In this document: in pieces, positions 36,426 to 45,438 of the stretch
Layout: the number at the start of each line of letters is the position of its first letter
Numbering within the stretch: position 1 is the first letter of the stretch
Assembly (NCBI GenBank): GCA_963793825.1
Contig: CAWCBE010000008.1
Span: 248,001-312,000 of the forward strand
Direction of reading: 5' to 3'
Source: RYN-230 sp963793825
GTDB taxonomy: Bacteria > Actinomycetota > Actinomycetes > Streptosporangiales > Streptosporangiaceae
DNA length: 64,000 nucleotides
Program-made: the position numbers and the translations under genes
Notes under the pieces: model-generated
Databases searched by the model: none
What the model was told of the DNA's origin: nothing
What the model saw: the letters and a program-made list of their open reading frames with translations, nothing else

Positions 36426-36511
36426 TGTCCGAGGGGGGACTTGAACCCCCATGCCCCTTTCAGGGCACTAGCACCTCAAGCTAGCGCGTCTGCCTATTCC
36501 GCCACCCGGAC
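36426..36511 (-). tRNA. tRNA-Leu (anticodon GAG)
   Basis: The minus strand folds into a class II tRNA of 86 nt. The acceptor stem is GTCCGGG with CTCGGAC, the anticodon stem CTAGC/GCTAG holds loop TTGAGGT (anticodon GAG), and a long variable arm (TGCCCTGAAAGGGGCA) precedes the T arm with GGTTCAAGTCC. CCA is not encoded. The final 22 nt recur at 31468 and 26529, marking this gene as the likely attachment site for the CHAT modules. Confidence 0.96.
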
Positions 36512-36768
36512 GTGGGCCAGGCCACAGGGATCGCCTGGGCTGGCGCCTCACGATAGCAAATCCGGCCCGTTCCGGCGAAGCGAGTGATGTCCCTCGCCAC
36601 CTGCTCACCACTACCTGCCCGGCCCGGCTCCGGGTCGGTCAGTCACCTCTCCATCCCGCCCGCCCGCGGCCGCCCCTAACTCCTCCTCCAACCCGTCACC
36701 CGCCTGCCAATCCCGTCCGCACCCGGGCTCCCGGCCGGGCCCGGACGGCCCAGTGCGACGATGGGGCG

Positions 36769-38100
36769 ATGACGCAGAACGCAGCCCCCGGCAGCACCCC
36801 CGGCAGGTCCGCACAGGACGAGGTCGCCACCCTGTGCAGCGACCTGATCAGGATCGATACCACTAACCGGGGCGACAACTCCGGCCCCGGGGAACGCCGG
36901 GCCGCCGAACACGTCGCCGGTCTCCTGGCCGACGTCGGCCTCGACCCGACCATCTTCGAGTCCGACCAGGGCCGGGCCAGCGTGGTCACCCGCATAGAGG
37001 GGGAGGACCCCTCCCGGCCCGCGCTGCTGATCCACGGCCACCTGGACGTGGTCCCGGCCGACGCGGCCGACTGGCAGCTGGACCCGTTCTCCGGGGAGGT
37101 CTCGGACGGCTGCGTCTGGGGCCGTGGCGCCGTGGACATGAAGGACATGGACGCGATGACCCTGGCCGTGGTGCGGCAGCGGATGCGGGAGGGCCGCCGC
37201 CCGCCGCGCGATGTGGTGCTGGCGTTCCTCGCGGATGAGGAGGCGGGCGGCTCCTACGGGGCGCGCTGGCTGGTGGACAACCATCCCGGCCTGTTCGAGG
37301 GTGTCACCGAGGCGATCGGGGAAGTCGGCGGGTTTAGCGTCACCCTGGCCGGCCGCCGCCTGTACGCGATCCAGATCGCCGAGAAGGGCATGGCCTGGCT
37401 GCGGCTGGCCGCCCGCGGCACGGCCGGGCACGGCTCCATGTTGCAGCCGGATAACGCGATCACCGAGCTGGCCGAAACCGTCGCCCGGATCGGCCGGCAC
37501 GAATGGCCGCTGCGGCTGACCCCCGCGGTCGAGGAGTTCATGGCCGCGGCCTGCGCGGCGTTCGGCATCGACTACAGCCCGGAGGCGCTGCCGCAGATCC
37601 TGGACAAGGTCGGCTCCATGTCCCGGCTGACCGGGGCCACCCTGCGCAACACCCTGAACCCCACCGTTCTCAACGCCGGTTACAAGGTCAATGTCGTGCC
37701 CCAGGTCGCTACGGCCGACGTGGACGGTCGCTTCCTGCCGGGTTATGAGGAGGAGTTCTTCGCCGAGGTGGACAGCCTGCTCGGGCCGCATGTCACCCGC
37801 GAGTTCATCCACCATGACATCGCCCTGGAGACCACGTTCGACGGGGACCTGTGCGACGCCATGACCGCCGCCCTGCTCGCCGAGGACCCGGAGGGGAAGG
37901 TCATCCCGTACTGCCTGTCCGGTGGCACGGACGCGAAGTCGTTCAGCCGGCTGGGCATCCGGTGCTTCGGCTTCGCCCCGCTTCGGCTCCCGGCCGACCT
38001 GGACTTCTCCGGCATGTTCCACGGAGTGGACGAGCGGGTCCCGGTGGCCGCCCTCCAGTTCGGCACCCGGGTCCTGGACTCCTTCCTGGACCGCTGCTGA
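36769..38100 (+). CDS. M20/M25/M40-family metallopeptidase
   Basis: The 443-residue zinc hydrolase is cytoplasmic with no signal peptide. Metal ligands are visible in LIHGHLDVVPAD (His, Asp), WGRGAVDMKDMDAM (bridging Asp), LAFLADEEAGGSYGARW (catalytic Glu-Glu) and FHGVDERVPVAAL (C-terminal His). The dimerisation lid lies about residues 205-320, with RGTAGHGSMLQPDNAI. Members cleave dipeptides, N-acyl amino acids or carbamoyl groups; the exact substrate cannot be told. It has a DUF5703 gene nearby, a pairing common in actinobacteria. Confidence 0.92.
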   Translation: MTQNAAPGSTPGRSAQDEVATLCSDLIRIDTTNRGDNSGPGERRAAEHVAGLLADVGLDPTIFESDQGRASVVTRIEGEDPSRPALLIHGHLDVVPADAADWQLDPFSGEVSDGCVWGRGAVDMKDMDAMTLAVVRQRMREGRRPPRDVVLAFLADEEAGGSYGARWLVDNHPGLFEGVTEAIGEVGGFSVTLAGRRLYAIQIAEKGMAWLRLAARGTAGHGSMLQPDNAITELAETVARIGRHEWPLRLTPAVEEFMAAACAAFGIDYSPEALPQILDKVGSMSRLTGATLRNTLNPTVLNAGYKVNVVPQVATADVDGRFLPGYEEEFFAEVDSLLGPHVTREFIHHDIALETTFDGDLCDAMTAALLAEDPEGKVIPYCLSGGTDAKSFSRLGIRCFGFAPLRLPADLDFSGMFHGVDERVPVAALQFGTRVLDSFLDRC

Positions 38101-38567
38101 CCCACCACGCGGCCCCGCCTCGCACGGCTCCAGCCTGGCGGCGGAGTTCTGCGAAATCCCGTCATGACACGTTGGGTAGTGTTATCGTTACGCATTGTGT
38201 GAGGCCGACTACTGCGGGAGCAGAACCCCTGCCGCATACCCCGCAGCGCCGGACTCGCGCAGCACCGGTCGCGACGAGGAATGTCGCCCGATGATCCAGG
38301 ACCGGAGAACGACCAGGGGCTGCGGGTGGGAGCCCGCCGCTGATGCGGGCCGCCCATGACGTAGTCAGGTACTTCCGGTACCGGACCTCGGAAGATCGCC
38401 GTGGCCGGAGCGGCTGGCGCGCCGCCCATGCGGCCGCGGTCAGTGGCAGCTGCCCCCCGCAGCGCCCCCACTGGCCGTGGCCGCAGTGGCGCGTTCGAGC
38501 GGACCGGCGCCCGCCTCCAGAGGCTGCGGGCCGGCTGCCCAGAACCCCCGGATCACCTTGCTGGTGG
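38101..38567. other. Intergenic between the M20 peptidase and DUF5703 genes
   Basis: No supported gene. The two flanking genes converge here, so a terminator is expected, but I see no strong hairpin with a T tract. Confidence 0.35.
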
Positions 38568-38753
38568 TCAAAGGGTCAGTACGGGGCGTATGATCGGCCG
38601 GCGCAGGGTTGCCTGCCTGCTGCCGTCTGCATTCAGCCGGAGCCGGGCAAGTTCCCAGTCCCCGTACTCCGCGTGATCGGTCAGTATCCGCCGAGCGACG
38701 TCTCGTGACGTTCCACGCGGCAGGTAGAGCACGAGATAGGTGTACTCAGCCAT
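38568..38753 (-). CDS. DUF5703 small protein
   Basis: The 61-residue product starts MAEYTYLVLYLPRGTSRDVA and continues RRILTDHAEYGDWELARLRL, NADGSRQATLRRPIIR. This is the compact actinobacterial DUF5703 family, of unknown function, often next to an M20 peptidase gene. ATG at 38753 has AAAGG upstream; GTG at 38756 is an in-frame alternative. It points toward the peptidase gene. Confidence 0.78.
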   Translation of the reverse strand: MAEYTYLVLYLPRGTSRDVARRILTDHAEYGDWELARLRLNADGSRQATLRRPIIRPVLTL

Positions 38754-38756
38754 CAC

Positions 38757-39133
38757 CTTTTATTGTGCGCCGCTTCAGCGGTGGTTCAATCGGCGGTGAG
38801 GAAATAATCGCCGGGCCGCCTGTCCGAGGGCGGACGGCGATGGGTAGGGGAACACCCGTGCCAGGGTGCGGAGTTGAGATAGGCGGGGCTGCAGCACCAG
38901 AGACGGGATGCGGAGGTTGGCTGAGCACGGACTGTCAGGCCGGGGGTTGAACGGGGACGCCTGATACCGCACAGTCGAGGCAGCGCGGTCGATGAGGATC
39001 GTGCCGCCGCCGGGACGGGGAGCACCTGAGAACCGGACGGGCATGGCCGGGCGCGATGAACGCGGCTGGCGATCGGGATGAGTGAGAACGAGGAGCCGGG
39101 CCGGGCAGAGGCACCGGGCTAGAAGGTGAATGC
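38757..39133. other. Intergenic upstream of topA
   Basis: No gene seen. It should contain divergent promoters for DUF5703 and topA. TopA promoters are often supercoiling-sensitive, but I cannot place the boxes. Confidence 0.35.
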
Positions 39134-41969
39134 GTGGCAGCAAGGACAGGTACCGTCGCGAAGAAGACGAAGGGCGGCGGCCTCACCGCGGGCGACGGCG
39201 GCGGTCCCGTGCGCCTGGTGATCGTCGAGTCGCCCGCCAAGGCGCGGACCATCGCGGGGTACCTCGGCCCGGGCTACGTGGTGGAGTCCAGCATCGGCCA
39301 CATCCGCGACATGCCGGACAAGGCCGCCGAGATCCCGGAGAAGTTTCGCAAGGAGCCGTGGGCTCGCCTCGGCGTGGACGTGGATCACGGCTTCGAGGCA
39401 CTCTACGTCGTCAACGCGGACAAGAAGACCCAGGTGTCCAAGCTCAAGGCGCTGCTGAGGGACGCCGACGAACTGCTGCTCGCCACTGATGAGGACCGCG
39501 AGGGAGAGGCCATCGCCTGGCATCTCCTCCAGGAGCTCAAGCCCAAGGTGCCGACCAGCCGGATGGTGTTCCACGAGATCACCCCGGAGGCGATCGCCCG
39601 CGCCGTCGCCAACCCCCGGGAACTCGACCAGGGCCTGGTCAACGCCTACCAGACCCGCCGGGTGCTGGACCGGCTCTACGGCTACGAGGTCTCCCCGGTG
39701 CTGTGGAAGAAGGTCATGCCGCGGCTGTCCGCCGGGCGGGTCCAGTCCGTGGCGACCCGGCTGGTCGTGGCCCGGGAGCGGGAGCGGATCGCGTTCCGCA
39801 CCGCCCGGTACTGGGACCTGCAGGCCACCTTCGCCCGTACGGACGGGGCGGCCGGTACCGACGTAAATTCCTTCCTGGCGACGCTCGTCGCGGTGGACGG
39901 CCGCCGGGTGGCGCAGGGCCGCGACTTCGCCCCGAGCGGCGAACTGCGCAACGCTGACGTGCTCTACCTGGAAGGCGTCCCGCAGGACGGCAGCACCGGC
40001 GGGCAGGCCGCGCCGGCGCCCCCCGGGGTGGTGCACCGGCTGGCCGCCGCGGAACTCGCCGACCGGCTGGGCGGCGCGGACTTCTCGGTCAAGTCGGTGG
40101 AGCGCAAGCCATACCGGCGCTCCCCGTACGCGCCGTTCCGCACCACGACGCTGCAGCAGGAGGCGTCCCGCAAGCTCGGGTTCTCGGCCAAGTACACGAT
40201 GGGCGTGGCCCAGCGGCTGTACGAGAACGGCCACATCACGTATATGCGGACCGACTCCACGACGCTGTCGCAGACGGCCATCGACGCGGCCCGCCGCCAG
40301 GCCCGCGAGCTGTACGGGGCGGAGTACGTGCCGGACGCCCCTCGCGTCTACGCCAGCAAGGTGAAGAACGCGCAGGAGGCGCACGAGGCCATCCGCCCGG
40401 CCGGCGACTCGTTCCGCACTCCCGCCCAGTCCCGCCTGTCCGGCGATGAGCTGAGGCTGTACGAGCTGGTCTGGAAGCGCACCGTCGCCTCGCAGATGAA
40501 GGACGCCACCGGGGAGTCGGTGACGGTCCGGGTCAGCGGCCGGTCCACGGCCGGCGAGGAGGCCGAGTTCGGTGCCTCCGGCAAGATCATCGGCTTCTAC
40601 GGGTTCCTCAAGGCCTACGTGGAGGACGCGGACGACGACGCGGACCGCGACGACCGGGAGCGCCGCCTGCCGCCGCTGGCCGAGGGCGACCCGCTGGCCG
40701 CGCTGGACCTGGCCGCGGCCGAGCACGCCACCCGGCCGCCGGCCCGCTACACCGAGGCGACCCTGGTCAAGGAGCTGGAAGACCGGGAGATCGGCCGGCC
40801 GTTCAACCTACGCGAACATCCTCGGCACGATCCTGGACCGGGGGTACGTGTTCAAGAAGGGCACCGCGCTGGTGCCCTCCTTCCTCGCCTTCGCCGTGGT
40901 CACCCTGCTGGAACGGCACTTCAGCCAGCTGGTGGACTACGACTTCACCGCCCGGATGGAAGACGCCCTGGACGCGATCGCCCGCGGCGAGGCGGCCCGG
41001 GTGCCCTGGCTGCGCCGGTTCTACTTCGGCGCCGACGGCGAGGAAGGCCTCAAGGAACTGGTCAGCGACCTGGGTGACATCGACGCCCGCGAGGTCAGCT
41101 CGTTCCCGCTGGCCGGCACCGACATCGTGGTCCGGGTGGGCCGGTATGGCCCCTACCTGGAGCGCGGCGACCAGCGGGTCAACGTCCCCGAGGGGATGGC
41201 GCCCGACGAGCTCACCCCGGAGAAGGCCGAGGAGCTGTTCGCCCAGCCCAGCGGGGACTTTCCGCTCGGCGCGGACCCGGCCACCGGCCGCCAGATCGTC
41301 GCCAAGGCGGGCCGGTACGGCCCTTACGTGACCGAGGTGCTGGCTGAGGGCGAGAGCGGCAAGCCCCGCACCGCCTCCCTGCTGGCGTCCATGTCGCTGG
41401 ACACGGTGACGCTGGACGACGCGCTTCGGCTGCTCACCTTGCCCCGCACCATCGGTGAGCTGGAAGGCGAGCCGATCACGGTGCAGAACGGCCGGTACGG
41501 GCCCTATGTCAAGAAGGGCACCGACAGCCGTTCACTGGAATCCGAAGAGCAGTTGTTCACCTTCACCCTCGCCGAGGCGAAGGAGCTGTTCGCCCAGCCC
41601 AAGGCCAGGGGCCGGGGCCGGGCAGCAGCGGCGCCGCCGCTGCGTGAGATGGGCGAGGACCCGGCCAGCGGGCGGCCCGTCGTGGTCAAGGAAGGCCGGT
41701 GGGGGCCGTACGTGACCGACGGGGAGACCAACGCCTCGCTGCGCCAGGGCGATGCGGTCGAGTCGCTGACCCCGCAGCGCGCGGCGGAACTGCTCGCCGA
41801 GCGGCGGACGGCGGCGCCGTCCGCCCCGCGCCGCCGGGCCGCGGCCAAGAAACCGGCCTCGGGTGCGGCGGCGAAGAAGCCCGGGGCCAGCAAGTCCGGG
41901 GCCGGCAAGGCGGCCGCGACCAAGAACGGTGAGCCCAAGCGGAGCCGTTCAGCCAGCCGGGTGCCGTGA
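39134..41969 (+). CDS. topA: DNA topoisomerase I, with a single-base frameshift in this sequence
   Basis: This type IA topoisomerase relaxes negative supercoils and would be about 944 residues after correcting one base. The Toprim domain shows VIVESPAKARTIAGYLGPGY (Glu) and LLATDEDREGEAIAWHLL (DxDxE). The active-site Tyr is in GHITYMRTDSTTLS (about residue 370). At 40802-40803 an extra T breaks the frame at GRP-STYANILGTILDRGYVF. The second frame continues to 41969 with several C-terminal repeats (VGRYGPYLERGD, AGRYGPYVTEV, NGRYGPYVKKG, EGRWGPYVTDG) and a Lys/Ala-rich tail typical of actinobacteria. Since topA is essential, a sequencing or assembly error is the likeliest explanation. Confidence 0.93.
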
Positions 41970-42037
41970 TCCGGCCCCTGCCCGCCCGCACCTGACGGAC
42001 ATTTCGCGAGCTTGCAGGCGGCGCGATTACCCCCCGT

Positions 42038-44227
42038 GTGGATACTCTAAACCGCGTGAACTTCCGATCCCCTTCCCCTGATGGACGCCGCCGGGCCAGC
42101 GTGCTGTCCATCAGGCCGTTCCGCCGGCTATGGATCGCGACATCGCTGTCCAGCCTGGGGGATTGGCTCAGCCTGGTCGCCCTCGCCTCGCTGGCTTCCG
42201 CGCTGGCCGGCAACGGCGCCGCTGCCCAGTACAGCGCCGTGGGCGGCGTCTGGCTCTCCTCGCTGCTGCCGGCCCTGATCCTCGGGCCGCTGGCCGGCGC
42301 GGCCGCGGACCGGCTGGACCGTCGGCTGAACATGATCGTGGGCGACGTGCTCCGCGCGGCCCTCTACCTGTCCATCCCGCTCAACCTGGCCGTTCACTTC
42401 GCCAACCCGCTGACCTGGATCTACGTGGTCCAGTTCCTCGCCTCGTGTGTCTCGCTGTTCTGGACCCCGGCCAAGGACGCCTCGGTGCCGAACCTGGTGC
42501 CCCCGGACGAGCTGGAGCAGGCCAACCAGTACAGCCTGTTCACCACGTACGGCACCGCGCCGATCGCCGGGCTCATCTTCAGCCTGCTGTCGCTGGTCAG
42601 CCGGGCCCTGAGCGGGCTCTCGCACTACTTCACCACCAACCCGGTGAACCTGGCGCTGTACTTCAACACGGCCACGTTCGTGGTCTCCGCGCTCGTCATC
42701 TACGGGCTCCGGGAGATCCCCAAGCGGCAGTTCAGCGCGCACATCTCGGCGCCCTCGGTGGCCAAGACCATCTGGGAGGGCTGGCGGTTCATTGGCCAGA
42801 CCCGGGTGGTCCGCGGGCTGGTCATAGGGATGGTGGGCGCGTTCGCGGCCGGCGGCGTGGTGGTCGGGCTGGGCCAGCCGTACATCACGCACACCCTGCA
42901 CGGCGGCAACGCAGGCTGGGGAGTCGTGTTCGCCGCGATCTTCGTGGGGCTGGCTGGCGGGATGTTCCTCGGCCTGCGCATCCTCCGCGGGTTCAGCCGG
43001 CGGCGGCTGTTCGGGCTGAGCATCGCCGCCTCGGCCATCCCGCTCGCGCTCATCGCCCTGATCCCGAACCTGGTCGTGGTCGTGGTGCTGGTCGTGCTGC
43101 TCGGCGCGTGCGCCGGGGTGGCCTACGTGACCGGTTACACGATCGTCGGCCGCGAGGTGAACGACGACACCCGGGGCCGCACGTTCGCCTTTCTGTACTC
43201 GGCCATCCGGGTCACCCTGTTCGCGGTGATCGCGGTGGCGCCGTTCGTCGCGGCCGGGCTGACCGCCCTGGTCCGCGGCGCCTCCGGCACCGGGAACCTG
43301 CACGTCGCGCACGTCAGCTACCAGGGCATCGGCTACAACCTGGTGATGCTGCTGGCCGCGGCCATCGCGGTCTGGGTCGGCGTGCTGTCCTACCGGCAGA
43401 TGGACGACCGTAAGGGCGTGCCGCTGCGTGAGGACCTGGTAGCCGCCGTCCGCGGCGAGGAGTTCCAGCCGGTCCCCGGCCCCGGGGCCGGGGAGGGAGT
43501 GCCCGGGCACGAGGAAACGCCCGGGCACGTCAACGGCTACGAGCCGTCACCCGCCCGGCACGGGATGTTCGTCGCACTGGAAGGCGGCGAGGGCGCGGGC
43601 AAGACCACCCAGGCCCGGCTACTCGCCATCTGGCTGCGCGACCAGGGCTACGACGTGGTCACCACCCGGGAGCCCGGGGCCACCAAGGTGGGCATGAGGC
43701 TGCGCGCCGTGCTGCTCGACACGGCCCACGCCGGCCTGTCCGCCCGCGCCGAGACCCTGCTCTACGCGGCCGACCGGGCCGAGCATGTGAGCGCGGTGAT
43801 CCGCCCGGCACTGGAGCGGGGGGCAGTCGTGGTCACGGATCGTTATGTGGATTCGTCTCTTGCTTACCAGGGCGCGGGGCGCGACCTGCCCGCCGCGGAG
43901 GTGGCCGGGCTGAACGACTGGGCCACCGGCGGGCTGGTGCCCGACCTGACCGTGCTGCTGGACATGCCGCCCGCCGGTGGCCTGGGCCGCCGGGCCCGGT
44001 CCGCGGACCGGCTGGAAGCGGAGCCGCTCGACTTCCACGAGCGGGTCCGGGCCGGCTTCCTCGGCCTGGCCCGGGCGCAGCCGGACCGGTACCTGGTGCT
44101 GGACGCGTCCCAGCCGGCCGACGAGGTCAGCCGGCAGATCCAGGAACGGGTCCGGGAGATCCTGCCCGACCCGGTGCCGCCGATGGCCGAGGCGAACACC
44201 GGCAGCATCCCGGCCATCGTGGACTGA
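42038..44227 (+). CDS. tmk: MFS-type transporter fused to thymidylate kinase
   Basis: The 729-residue fusion has two parts. Residues about 20-460 are a 12-helix MFS-like domain (RPFRRLWIATSLSSLGDWLS, DRLDRRLNMIVGDVLRAALY, TPAKDASVPNLVPPDELEQA), of the macrolide-efflux-like type. After a Pro/Gly linker, residues about 507-715 are dTMP kinase: P-loop EGGEGAGKTTQARLLA, TREPGATKVG, VVTDRYVDSSLAYQGAGRDL (DRY) and the LID RRARSADRLEAEPLDFHERV. It makes dTDP for DNA synthesis. The fusion, followed 11 bp later by holB and preceded by topA, is a known actinobacterial arrangement. What the membrane part transports is not known. Confidence 0.93.
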   Translation: MDTLNRVNFRSPSPDGRRRASVLSIRPFRRLWIATSLSSLGDWLSLVALASLASALAGNGAAAQYSAVGGVWLSSLLPALILGPLAGAAADRLDRRLNMIVGDVLRAALYLSIPLNLAVHFANPLTWIYVVQFLASCVSLFWTPAKDASVPNLVPPDELEQANQYSLFTTYGTAPIAGLIFSLLSLVSRALSGLSHYFTTNPVNLALYFNTATFVVSALVIYGLREIPKRQFSAHISAPSVAKTIWEGWRFIGQTRVVRGLVIGMVGAFAAGGVVVGLGQPYITHTLHGGNAGWGVVFAAIFVGLAGGMFLGLRILRGFSRRRLFGLSIAASAIPLALIALIPNLVVVVVLVVLLGACAGVAYVTGYTIVGREVNDDTRGRTFAFLYSAIRVTLFAVIAVAPFVAAGLTALVRGASGTGNLHVAHVSYQGIGYNLVMLLAAAIAVWVGVLSYRQMDDRKGVPLREDLVAAVRGEEFQPVPGPGAGEGVPGHEETPGHVNGYEPSPARHGMFVALEGGEGAGKTTQARLLAIWLRDQGYDVVTTREPGATKVGMRLRAVLLDTAHAGLSARAETLLYAADRAEHVSAVIRPALERGAVVVTDRYVDSSLAYQGAGRDLPAAEVAGLNDWATGGLVPDLTVLLDMPPAGGLGRRARSADRLEAEPLDFHERVRAGFLGLARAQPDRYLVLDASQPADEVSRQIQERVREILPDPVPPMAEANTGSIPAIVD

Positions 44228-44238
44228 CGGGCCTGGCG

Positions 44239-45438
44239 ATGACCGAACTGGACGCGCCGCCGGCCCCGCCGGTCTACGACGACCTGGTCGGCCAGGAGCG
44301 GGTCGTGGCCCAGTTGCGGCGGGCCGCCGCCGCGGCCGCCGCCCTGCTGCGCGGCGAGCGCGCGACGGGCATGACGCACGCCTGGCTGTTCACCGGGCCG
44401 CCCGGGTCCGGCCGGTCGGTGGCCGCGCGGGCCTTCGCCGCCGCCCTGCTCTGCCCGGACCAGGGGTGCGGGCACTGCCCGAGCTGCCACCAGGTGCAGG
44501 CGGGCACGCACCCGGACCTGATGCTGGTCCGGCCGGACGGCCTCTCCTACGGCGTGAGGCAGACCCGGGACCTGGTGCTCCGGGCGGCCGGGGCGCCGTC
44601 GGGCGGCCGCTGGCAGGTGGTGCTGTTCGAGGACGCCGACCGGGCCACCGAGCAGGCCGCGAACGCGCTGCTGAAGGCGATCGAGGAGCCATCGCCGCGG
44701 ACGGTCTGGCTGCTCTGCGCCCCCTCCGCGGAAGAACTCGTCACCACGATCCGGTCCCGGTGCCGGCTGGTCACGTTGCGCACGCCACCGCCCGAGGCCG
44801 TGGCGGAGGTGCTGGCCCGGCGGGACGGGATCGACCCGTCTCGGGCGCTGGCCGCGGCGCGGGCCGCGCAGGGGCACATCGGCCGGGCGCGCCGCCTGGC
44901 CACCGACCCGGACGCGGCGGCGCGCCGCAATGACGTGCTGCGGCTCCCGGTCCGGGTGGTCAGCCTCGGCACCGCGCTGAGCTCGGCCGCGGCGCTGGTC
45001 AAGGCGGCCGAGCAGGAGGCGGCCGCGGTGACCGAGGAACTGAACGGCCCGGAGCGCGATGCGCTGCGCAAGGCGTTCGGGGAGGGCTCCACCGGCAAGG
45101 GCGTGGCCAAGGCGCTCCGGGGTGGCGCCGGGGCGCTCCGCGAGCTAGAGGACCGGCAGAAGTCCCGGGCCACCCGGCTCAAGCGGGATGCCCTGGACCG
45201 GGCCCTGCTCGACCTGGCCGCGTTCTACCGTGACGTGCTGGCCGTGCAGTTCGGCGCGGACGTGGACCTGGCCAGCGCGGGCCACGAGGACGAGCTGCGG
45301 CAGGTCGCGGAGGCCACCACGGCCGAGTCCACCGTGCGCCGGATGGAAGCCATCATGCGGTGCCGGGCACGGCTCGAGGTCAACGTCGCCCCGCTGCTCG
45401 CCGTCGAGGAGATGACCCTAGCCCTCCTCTGCGGCTGA
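44239..45438 (+). CDS. holB: DNA polymerase III subunit delta'
   Basis: The 399-residue AAA+ clamp-loader subunit carries VYDDLVGQERVVAQLRRAAA, a degenerate P-loop GPPGSGRSVAARAF (Arg for Lys, so no ATP hydrolysis is expected, as usual for delta'), a zinc module CPDQGCGHCPSCHQVQ, ALLKAIEEPSPRTVWLLCAP and the arginine-finger region TTIRSRCRLVTLRTP. It follows tmk closely and is likely cotranscribed. A perfect 20-bp hairpin lies 33 bp after the stop. Confidence 0.94.
   Translation: MTELDAPPAPPVYDDLVGQERVVAQLRRAAAAAAALLRGERATGMTHAWLFTGPPGSGRSVAARAFAAALLCPDQGCGHCPSCHQVQAGTHPDLMLVRPDGLSYGVRQTRDLVLRAAGAPSGGRWQVVLFEDADRATEQAANALLKAIEEPSPRTVWLLCAPSAEELVTTIRSRCRLVTLRTPPPEAVAEVLARRDGIDPSRALAAARAAQGHIGRARRLATDPDAAARRNDVLRLPVRVVSLGTALSSAAALVKAAEQEAAAVTEELNGPERDALRKAFGEGSTGKGVAKALRGGAGALRELEDRQKSRATRLKRDALDRALLDLAAFYRDVLAVQFGADVDLASAGHEDELRQVAEATTAESTVRRMEAIMRCRARLEVNVAPLLAVEEMTLALLCG

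Noticed and set aside
40572..41969. A separate second gene downstream of topA.
   Set aside because: It continues the topoisomerase I domain exactly from the broken point (STYANILGTILDRGYVF), so it is one gene with a one-base insertion.
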